Assembly (NCBI GenBank): GCA_947178115.1
Contig: CAMWXF010000137.1
Span: forward strand, 1-5,818
DNA length: 5,818 nucleotides
Direction: 5' to 3'
Origin: an uncultured Lachnospiraceae bacterium
GTDB taxonomy: Bacteria > Bacillota > Clostridia > Lachnospirales > Lachnospiraceae
The notes beneath the pieces were generated by a model that made no database searches, had not been told where the DNA came from, and saw only the letters and a program-made list of their open reading frames with translations. A program made the translations under genes and the position numbers. Below are positions 1-4,657 of the stretch, piece after piece; position 1 is the first letter of the stretch, and the number at the start of each line of letters is the position of its first letter.

Positions 1-77
1 CGAAATGACATACTATGGTAGTATAAGGACAGGGAATGGGCTTTTGGCCACGGGTTCGTCTCCCGTCTGGTCCACTT
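1..77 (+). ncRNA. Possible 3' end of a tmRNA (ssrA) or tRNA-like RNA, cut by the window edge
   Basis: The segment carries a perfect T-arm: stem ACGGG (50-54), seven-base loop TTCGTCT (55-61), stem CCCGT (62-66). It is followed directly by a seven-base acceptor-like strand CTGGTCC (67-73) and a discriminator-like A (74). From memory of the E. coli tmRNA, its end has the same order: GTAGTA, AGGA-like bases, TTT-GG-C, T-arm, then TCCAC. Here GTAGTA is absent as an exact block, but GTAGTAT (18-24), AAGGA (25-29) and TTTTGG (42-47) sit in matching order. The T in the third acceptor pair would allow the G-U wobble used for alanine charging of tmRNA. Against this, the usual GGAC before the T-stem is GGCC, the normally invariant A in the T-loop is T, no CCA is encoded, and no T-run terminator follows. 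A degenerate copy, or an attachment-site remnant of an ssrA-targeting element, are alternatives. The 5' part lies outside the window. Confidence 0.4.
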
Positions 78-126
78 TATTAAAGTCAAAATGATCAAAA
101 GGTGAATATTTTTCGGAGCTTGTCCA

Positions 127-132
127 TATACT
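127..132 (+). promoter_or_regulatory. Possible -10 box (TATACT) for the 79-residue gene
   Basis: TATACT matches the sigma-A -10 consensus at five of six positions and lies about 31 bases before the start codon. No convincing -35 is visible 16-19 bases upstream (GAATAT at 104-109 is poor), so this is a weak call. Confidence 0.3.
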
Positions 133-163
133 CTAATAGATTACATGATTTTGGAGGTAAAAT

Positions 164-403
164 ATGGCAAGAGGTCAGAGAAAGTCTATCGAAGAAAAGA
201 TTCAGCAGAAGCAGGAGATCATAGACGCATTAGAAACGCGCATAGAGCACGAAAGAGAAGAGCTGGAAGCTTTATTAAGCGAGCAAAAGCAGAAAGAGGT
301 AGAAACTCTATACGATTTCATTAAAACGTCTAATTTGGACGTATATGAAGCGACAGAAGTATTGCAGCAATATGTGACAGAGCATGAAGAGGTTATGGCG
401 TAA
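164..403 (+). CDS. Small charged coiled-coil protein, unknown function
   Basis: The product is 79 residues and I do not recognise it with certainty. Residues 1-47 are almost entirely charged or polar with leucine/isoleucine spaced in heptad fashion (IEEKIQQK, IIDALETRIE, LEALLSE), which predicts one coiled-coil helix. Residues 48-71 (LYDFIKTSNLDVYEATEVLQ) look like a short helix-turn-helix-sized C-terminal segment. There is no signal peptide or membrane segment, so it is probably cytosolic. The start is well supported: GGAGG at 153-157 lies six bases before the ATG. The overall plan, an N-terminal coil plus a short C-terminal helical pair, resembles the small DUF4315-type proteins common on clostridial conjugative elements, but that is a likeness of layout only. 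A perfect hairpin starts four bases after the stop codon. The gene looks like an independent monocistronic unit. Confidence 0.75.
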   Translation: MARGQRKSIEEKIQQKQEIIDALETRIEHEREELEALLSEQKQKEVETLYDFIKTSNLDVYEATEVLQQYVTEHEEVMA

Positions 404-406
404 AAA

Positions 407-443
407 ATAGGGACAGAAGAGTGGTGAGCTCAACTGTCCCTAT
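407..443. terminator. Perfect 10-bp hairpin, intrinsic terminator (best on the - strand)
   Basis: ATAGGGACAG (407-416) pairs perfectly with CTGTCCCTAT (434-443) around a 17-base loop. Read on the + strand the stem is followed by ATTATGTATT, a weak T-tract. Read on the - strand it is followed by six T's (the complement of AAAAAA at 402-407, overlapping the stem by one base and the 79-residue gene's stop codon). It can close that gene, but the geometry is more canonical for transcription arriving on the - strand. Confidence 0.65.
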
Positions 444-525
444 ATTATGTATTGGTTTATGAGGATAACAGAACGCTTGAAAAAGGGTTGGTTAAGACTC
501 GCGTAACTCCAGGACTATTGATGGA

Positions 526-554
526 TTGCTTTTTTTCATAGTATAAGATATACT
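526..554 (+). promoter_or_regulatory. Sigma-A promoter of the 186-residue membrane protein gene
   Basis: The -35 TTGCTT (526-531) is separated by exactly 17 bases from the -10 TATACT (549-554). Transcription would start near 561, giving a leader of about 50 bases before the ATG at 610. The rest of the spacer (444-525) shows no gene or structure I can name. Confidence 0.6.
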
Positions 555-609
555 CAATAAAAAGAAGGGCACTAAGGGCGCTTACGTCCGAAAGTAACAG
601 GGGAGCACT

Positions 610-1170
610 ATGGATAAGAAGGAAGAAGAATTGGTTGTAGGCGGCTATCGGTTCGGCACGGTTGCCGATGCAGAGACTGCGAGGATGGAGGAGAAGAAGG
701 TCGTTAATCTGGAGCAGCATCTCGATTTTCACAAGCCGCAGAATGTGCTGTTAGTTTACAACAGGGCAATTGAGAACCGTGTATTTATGACACCGGTCGG
801 CATGTCATATCTGCATAGGATGCAGGCGCAGCTTATCAAATGCGGTGTGCCGCAGGAGAAGATCAAGCCCATTCCTTTATATGCGACGTTCAGTAACAAG
901 ACGGAGTATAACCGCTCAATCAGAAACAGTATGGCGGCCAGAGGGCAGAAACCGGAATTCAGGGGACGCTTTATTACCTCAGTGTCAATCAATATTTTAC
1001 TGGCACTGGCACTTACGGCTGTGATCGTTTTATCATTGCGGAGCGATGTTCCGACGATACTCAATTACAAGACGGCCGTGCTCAATGAATATTCCGAGTG
1101 GGAACAGGAGCTCACTGAGAGAGAACAGGCGGTACGCAGAGCGGAGAGAGACTTGGAAGCAGATCAGTAA
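610..1170 (+). CDS. Single-pass membrane protein with C-terminal coiled coil, unknown function
   Basis: The product is 186 residues and I do not recognise a named family. Residues 1-119 form a hydrophilic N-terminal domain with mixed helix and strand character, including a hydrophobic strand-like patch (NVLLVYNR, 45-52), a YLHRMQAQLIKCG helix and a PIPLY motif. Residues about 122-143 are one hydrophobic membrane helix. It is preceded by basic residues (R118, R120), so the N-terminal domain is probably cytoplasmic and residues 144-186 outside. The external tail is short, charged and helical (YSEWEQELTEREQAVRR, 161-177), predicting a coiled coil. There is no cleavable signal peptide. The start is supported by GGGGAG at 600-605, four bases before the ATG, which is slightly close. 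It has its own promoter and terminator and so is monocistronic. A membrane-anchored scaffold or partner protein is possible, but no function can be assigned. Confidence 0.8.
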   Translation: MDKKEEELVVGGYRFGTVADAETARMEEKKVVNLEQHLDFHKPQNVLLVYNRAIENRVFMTPVGMSYLHRMQAQLIKCGVPQEKIKPIPLYATFSNKTEYNRSIRNSMAARGQKPEFRGRFITSVSINILLALALTAVIVLSLRSDVPTILNYKTAVLNEYSEWEQELTEREQAVRRAERDLEADQ

Positions 1171-1252
1171 CAATTTAACAGCGGGCACCGTTAAAGTAAT
1201 CTGTAATATAGAAGGATAACCGTGTAGAATGTGCGGGTATCGGCTCAATAAG

Positions 1253-1285
1253 GCATGGTCAGGGAAACCGCGGTCATGCTTTTTT
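1253..1285 (+). terminator. Intrinsic terminator after the 186-residue gene
   Basis: GCATGGTC (1253-1260) pairs with GGTCATGC (1272-1279), with two G-U wobbles. A small inner GG/CC helix closes on an AAA loop, and six T's follow (1280-1285). It lies about 80 bases after the stop codon. The bases between (1171-1252) hold no gene I can support. Confidence 0.8.
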
Positions 1286-1339
1286 CATATGCAGCAGGAA
1301 CTATGCCTCGGATGCGGGGATGGAAATAAATGAAATCTT

Positions 1340-1381
1340 ATTTTAGAAAATCACAAATTTTACATATTTATGTCGTATACT
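1340..1381 (+). promoter_or_regulatory. Promoter region of the two-component operon, with repeated ATTTTA motifs
   Basis: TATACT (1376-1381) is a good -10 about 45 bases before the regulator's ATG. No -35-like hexamer lies at 16-19 bases upstream. The expected position is AT-rich and holds two near-identical octamers, ATTTTAGA (1340-1347) and ATTTTACA (1357-1364), as well as an AAAAT/ATTTT inverted pair (1347-1361). A missing -35 with upstream repeats is typical of activator-dependent promoters, and OmpR-family regulators often control their own operon. That role is inferred. The 17-base repeat spacing is longer than the usual 10-11 bases. Confidence 0.4.
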
Positions 1382-1426
1382 ATGGTTAAATATCTTGGGA
1401 AATCTGTTCGACATGGAGGATAAAAT

Positions 1427-2104
1427 ATGGACCGATTGAAAATTCTTGTAGTGGATGATGAGAGTCGTATGCGAAAGCTGGTGGGAGATTTCCTGACCAA
1501 AAGCAATTATGAGGTTGTAGAGGCGGAGGATGGAGCGCAGGCAGTAGATATCTTTTTTGACCAAAATGATATTGCACTGATTATTCTGGATGTGATGATG
1601 CCCAAGATGGACGGCTGGCAGGTGTGCAAGGAGATACGGGAATATTCGAAAGTGCCGATCATCATGCTGACAGCAAAGTCTGATGAGAGGGACGAATTGT
1701 TGGGATTTGAGCTGGGGGTGGACGAGTATATTTCGAAGCCGTTCAGTCCGAAGATCCTTGTGGCAAGAGTGGAGGCAATTCTGCGCAGAACCAGCCAGAT
1801 CAGTGCCGATGAGGTATTGGAAGCAGGCGGCATTACGGTAAATAAGGCGGCGCACAGTGTATCTGTAGACGGAGCGCCTATAGAGCTGAGTTATAAGGAA
1901 TTTGAACTGCTGACTTATTTTATGGAAAACAAAGGAATTGCTCTGTCTAGAGAGAAGATACTAAACAGTGTCTGGAATTATGATTATTTCGGAGATGCAA
2001 GGACAATTGATACGCATGTGAAAAAGCTGCGCAGTAAAATGGGAGCGAAAGGCGAACTGATTAAAACGATCTGGGGAATGGGATATAAGTTCGAGGTAGA
2101 CTGA
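1427..2104 (+). CDS. OmpR/PhoB-family response regulator
   Basis: This is a 225-residue DNA-binding response regulator, the usual length for the family. The receiver domain spans residues 1-120. It has the acidic pair D10-D11, phospho-acceptor D55 in LIILDVMMPKMDG, switch threonine T82 in IIMLTAKS, an aromatic Y101, and the conserved K104 in SKPF. A winged-helix effector domain spans about 130-225: LSYKEFELL marks its first helices, ARTIDTHVKKLRSKM (191-205) the recognition helix, and the IKTIWGMGYKF end (213-222) the wing. All catalytic residues are present, so it should accept phosphate from the adjacent kinase and regulate transcription. The start is well supported by GGAGGA at 1415-1420, six bases before the ATG. 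The kinase gene starts six bases after its stop. Family membership is certain, but the regulon is unknown, so no gene name is given. Confidence 0.97.
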   Translation: MDRLKILVVDDESRMRKLVGDFLTKSNYEVVEAEDGAQAVDIFFDQNDIALIILDVMMPKMDGWQVCKEIREYSKVPIIMLTAKSDERDELLGFELGVDEYISKPFSPKILVARVEAILRRTSQISADEVLEAGGITVNKAAHSVSVDGAPIELSYKEFELLTYFMENKGIALSREKILNSVWNYDYFGDARTIDTHVKKLRSKMGAKGELIKTIWGMGYKFEVD

Positions 2105-2109
2105 CGAAT

Positions 2110-3588
2110 ATGAAATATTCATTAAAGAGACATTTTGCCATTATTTTGATATCGCTTGTGGCGGGTACGATTCTTATGTGCCTTTTGTTCAATAGTACAC
2201 TGTTGGAGAAATACTATATCAACAATAAAATCAATGCGTTGATCAGAGCTTACAACAGCATCAATGAGGCATCCAGCGCGGGGGATATCACAACAGACAA
2301 TTATGATATTGAACTGCAGAAAATATGCGGCAAATATAATATTAACGTGCTGGTGGCGGACAGTGATTCCGAAACAATTAAAACGTCTATGGCGGATTCG
2401 GAGTTTGTCATCAAGCATTTACTGCATAACATTATTATAGGTGTTGATCCCGAGGACGTTCTGCGGGAAGGGAGTAATTATAAAATGCAGATCGTCACGG
2501 ATGGCCGTACACAGACGGAATATATTGAAATGTGGGGCATGCTGGACAGTGGTTCTCTCTTTATGCTTAGAAGTGCATTGGAGGGAATCAGAGAGAGCGT
2601 TTCCATATCCAACCATTTTCTGACGTATGTGGGTGTGGGGGCGATCGGCGTGAGTGCGCTGCTGGTTCTGTGGCTGTCTAACCGCATAACGAAGCCTATT
2701 TTGGAATTAGCGGATATTTCCGAGAGAATGAAGCATCTGGATTTTAACGCGAAATATATCGGAAATGACAAGACGGAAATCGCTGTACTGGGCAATAATA
2801 TCAACGAGCTGTCCGAGACACTGGAGGAAACGATCTCCGAATTAAAGACTGCCAACAATGAGCTGCTTAAGGATATCGAGAGAAAAGAGCAGATAGACGA
2901 GATGCGCAAAGACTTTCTGTCAAATGTATCTCATGAATTGAAGACGCCGATTGCACTGATCCAAGGATATGCGGAAGGACTGCAGGAAGGGATCAATGAC
3001 GATGCGGAGAGCCGGGAATTTTACTGCGGTGTCATTATCGATGAGGCGGCTAAAATGAATACGATGGTCAAGCGTCTGCTCACGTTAAATCAATTGGAAT
3101 TTGGCAATGAGATCGTGAATATGGAGCGGTTTGACATTACGGCGCTTATCAGAAATTATGTGGCTTCGGCCGAGATTCTGATCAGACAGAAAGGAGTATC
3201 GGTCCGTATGGAGGATTACGGCACGATCTATGTATGGGGCGATGAATTCAGAGTAGAAGAAGTCTTTATGAATTATTTTACGAACGCCATGAATTATGCA
3301 CAGGGTGAAAAGATCGTAGATATCAGGATAAAGGAAGAGGAGAAGCGGGTGAGAATATCTGTTTTTAATACCGGCAGTCCGATTCCGGAGGAAAGTCTGG
3401 AGCATGTATGGGAAAAGTTCTATAAAGTGGATAAGGCACGCACACGAGAGTACGGCGGAAGCGGTATCGGATTATCCATCGTTAAGGTGATTATGGAATC
3501 GATGAATCAGGAATATGGGGTCATCAATTATGACAATGGCGTGGAATTTTGGTTTACACTGGACAATTGTGCGGACATTACGTTATAA
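2110..3588 (+). CDS. HAMP-domain sensor histidine kinase
   Basis: This 492-residue membrane kinase is the partner of the preceding regulator. TM1 is at about residues 8-28 and an extracellular sensor region at 29-169, which I cannot assign to a named fold. TM2 is at about 170-190, and a HAMP linker at 191-243 (begins NRITKPILEL). The DHp domain holds the H-box FLSNVSHELKTP with the phosphorylated histidine H275. In the ATP-binding domain the N-box (FMNYFTNAMNYA, N388/N392), the F-box (WEKFYKVDKAR, 434-444) and the G2 box (GGSGIGLSIV, 449-458) are intact. The G1 box reads VFNTGSPIP, with N420 where many kinases have Asp. The same NTG form is known in other active Firmicutes kinases, so activity is expected. 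The only Shine-Dalgarno candidate, GAGG at 2093-2096, is 13 bases from the ATG. Translation is probably coupled to the regulator, whose stop is six bases upstream. Confidence 0.96.
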   Translation: MKYSLKRHFAIILISLVAGTILMCLLFNSTLLEKYYINNKINALIRAYNSINEASSAGDITTDNYDIELQKICGKYNINVLVADSDSETIKTSMADSEFVIKHLLHNIIIGVDPEDVLREGSNYKMQIVTDGRTQTEYIEMWGMLDSGSLFMLRSALEGIRESVSISNHFLTYVGVGAIGVSALLVLWLSNRITKPILELADISERMKHLDFNAKYIGNDKTEIAVLGNNINELSETLEETISELKTANNELLKDIERKEQIDEMRKDFLSNVSHELKTPIALIQGYAEGLQEGINDDAESREFYCGVIIDEAAKMNTMVKRLLTLNQLEFGNEIVNMERFDITALIRNYVASAEILIRQKGVSVRMEDYGTIYVWGDEFRVEEVFMNYFTNAMNYAQGEKIVDIRIKEEEKRVRISVFNTGSPIPEESLEHVWEKFYKVDKARTREYGGSGIGLSIVKVIMESMNQEYGVINYDNGVEFWFTLDNCADITL

Positions 3589-3595
3589 TAATGTG

Positions 3596-3627
3596 CAGGG
3601 ATTATGAATACTGCCCTGACAGGGAGG
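3596..3627 (+). promoter_or_regulatory. Small dyads overlapping the lipoprotein ribosome binding site
   Basis: CAGGG (3596-3600) can pair with CCCTG (3614-3618) around a 13-base loop. The same CCC could instead pair with the GGG (3622-3624) that forms the start of the Shine-Dalgarno sequence GGGAGG (3622-3627). The two pairings exclude each other. The stems are only 3-5 bp, so any effect on translation is speculative. The ribosome binding site itself is strong, seven bases before the GTG start. Confidence 0.3.
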
Positions 3628-3634
3628 ATAGATC

Positions 3635-4366
3635 GTGAAAAGAGCATGCAAATTACTGTGTGGCATTATGGCAGCGGCGCTGTTGACCGGCTGTGGTTCC
3701 ACGATGCCTGATCTGACACAGGAGGAGACCGATTTAATTTCAGAATATGCGGTAGGCGTATTATTAAAATACGACAAATATCACAGCGGGCGTCTGGTTG
3801 ATACGACGGATTATGAGACTGTAGAGGATGTGGAGGAGCCGGAAGAGGCGGAACAGCCGGAACCGGAGCAGGAGCAGGAAGAAGTGCCGGTAGACGATAC
3901 GGAAGTAGTGGATGTCAGCCAGGATGAGGAGACAATTGCGACACCTGCTACCATAGAAGAATATTATGGTCTTCAGGATTTTACGATTCAATATACAGGA
4001 TATGAGCTGGCGCAGAATTATCCCCCGGATGCAGACGAGAACAACGTTTTCTTCTCGATGGATGCAACAGAGGGAATGCAGCTTCTGGTGTTAAAGTTTA
4101 CGGCTTTCAACACAAGCTCCTCCGATCAGACACTGAACATGCTTGAACGCGGAGCGAGGTTCCGTGTGTCGGTCAACGGCGAATCCAGTAAGGGAGCTTT
4201 AGCGACGATGCTGCTAAACGACATGCAGACATATAATGAGGTAGTACCGGCAGGCAGTATGGTGGAACTGGTCAGCATTGTGGAAGTGCCGCAGTCGGTG
4301 TCCGTAAATACGATCGAGTTTATACTGCGCGGCGGCGAAGAGAACGCGGTGCTGAATCTACAGTAA
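3635..4366 (+). CDS. Secreted lipoprotein with acidic spacer, co-transcribed with the two-component pair
   Basis: The product is 243 residues and starts at GTG, chosen because GGGAGG lies seven bases upstream and a lipoprotein signal begins there. The signal has a basic start (K2, R3), a hydrophobic core and lipobox LLTGC, with the lipidated cysteine at C20. Mature regions: a helical segment at 27-48 (TQEETDLISEYAVGVLLKYD), an acidic Glu/Pro/Gln-rich linker at about 61-100, and a predicted beta-rich domain at 106-243. The beta domain contains GMQLLVLKFTAFNTSSSD followed by a VVPAGSMVELVSIVEVP stretch, a pattern like the immunoglobulin-like DUF4352 group of Firmicutes lipoproteins. This resemblance is a judgement from pattern, not a search. 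It is anchored on the outer face of the membrane, 46 bases after the kinase gene and before the shared terminator. It may present a ligand to the kinase or be an output of the system. Its molecular function is unknown. Confidence 0.9.
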   Translation: MKRACKLLCGIMAAALLTGCGSTMPDLTQEETDLISEYAVGVLLKYDKYHSGRLVDTTDYETVEDVEEPEEAEQPEPEQEQEEVPVDDTEVVDVSQDEETIATPATIEEYYGLQDFTIQYTGYELAQNYPPDADENNVFFSMDATEGMQLLVLKFTAFNTSSSDQTLNMLERGARFRVSVNGESSKGALATMLLNDMQTYNEVVPAGSMVELVSIVEVPQSVSVNTIEFILRGGEENAVLNLQ

Positions 4367-4398
4367 TAATTTTATAAGAATAATATGACAAGCATATA

Positions 4399-4438
4399 AG
4401 CGCGGGTGAGCCATTGTATATGGCAGCCCGTGCTTTTT
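4399..4438 (+). terminator. Intrinsic terminator of the regulator-kinase-lipoprotein operon
   Basis: AGCGCGGG (4399-4406) pairs with CCCGTGCT (4427-4434) with one G-U wobble. After a small internal loop, CCAT (4411-4414) pairs with ATGG (4420-4423), closing on TGTAT. A run of T's follows to 4438. It lies about 33 bases after the lipoprotein stop and separates this operon from the exporter gene. Confidence 0.85.
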
Positions 4439-4463
4439 ATGTATAGGAAATTTCTACGTCCAT

Positions 4464-4510
4464 GCACGAGTTTGCGAAGCGAGTCACGCAATAGAGCGTA
4501 GCTCGATTTG
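4464..4510. repeat. GC-richer patch of nested inverted repeats between operons
   Basis: Three small pairings lie close together: CGAG (4467-4470) with CTCG (4502-4505) as an outer pair, TTGCG (4472-4476) with CGCAA (4487-4491) inside it, and GAGC-GTA-GCTC (4494-4504) as an alternative hairpin. The patch is clearly richer in GC than the AT-rich spacer around it and contains no ORF. It could be a degenerate copy of an interspersed palindromic repeat or a small structured RNA. Only one copy is seen in the window, so neither can be shown here. Confidence 0.3.
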
Positions 4511-4541
4511 TTAAAAATATATATAAAAATTAACGGAAATA

Positions 4542-4570
4542 TTGACAGACCTTAACTTTCAAAATATACT
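4542..4570 (+). promoter_or_regulatory. Near-consensus sigma-A promoter of the exporter gene
   Basis: The -35 TTGACA (4542-4547) is a perfect consensus hexamer. A 17-base spacer leads to the -10 TATACT (4565-4570), one base from consensus. Transcription should start near 4577, leaving a leader of about 80 bases before the ATG at 4658. A promoter this strong suggests control by repression. Confidence 0.85.
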
Positions 4571-4580
4571 GAAAAGGCGC

Positions 4581-4600
4581 CCGACCGACTGGTCGGACGG
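4581..4600. promoter_or_regulatory. Palindromic operator of TetR-family type
   Basis: The 20-base site (CCGACCGACT then GGTCGGACGG) is symmetric about 4590/4591. Eight of ten position pairs match; only A4584/A4597 and the central T/G fail. The core is CCGAC-TG-GTCGG. It begins about four bases after the expected transcription start of the exporter gene, a position suited to blocking RNA polymerase. Palindromes built on GACCGAC/GTCGGTC are common targets of TetR/AcrR-family repressors that control efflux genes. The regulator itself is not encoded in the window. Confidence 0.65.
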
Positions 4601-4657
4601 TAAGATTTAGTGATTTCTTATTTGAGAATGACAGTAAGCAGAAAGAGAGAGTCTACT

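Noticed and set aside
1..77. A complete ordinary tRNA at the window start
   Set aside because: The T-arm fits and ATACTA/TAGTAT (10-15, 19-24) looks like a D-arm. However, no five-base anticodon stem can be formed, and bases 1-7 do not pair with CTGGTCC.
457..732. 91-codon - strand frame across the spacer before the membrane protein gene
   Set aside because: It overlaps the promoter and the start of a well-supported + strand gene, and has no good ribosome binding site or family likeness.
1229..1333. 34-codon frame (begins MCGYRLNKAW) after the membrane protein gene
   Set aside because: It runs straight through the intrinsic terminator at 1253-1285. Its only Shine-Dalgarno-like sequence is about 13 bases away, so it is probably chance.
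1343..1855. 170-codon - strand frame opposite the response regulator
   Set aside because: It runs opposite a certain gene, has no recognisable motif, and its composition fits an antisense shadow.
3589..3634. A separate promoter for the lipoprotein gene
   Set aside because: The 46-base gap holds only the ribosome binding site and small dyads, with no -35/-10 pair. Co-transcription with the kinase is simpler.
4601..4657. Riboswitch or attenuator in the exporter leader
   Set aside because: Beyond the palindrome, which reads better as a DNA operator, the leader shows no terminator-like hairpin with a T-run and no conserved aptamer core I recognise.
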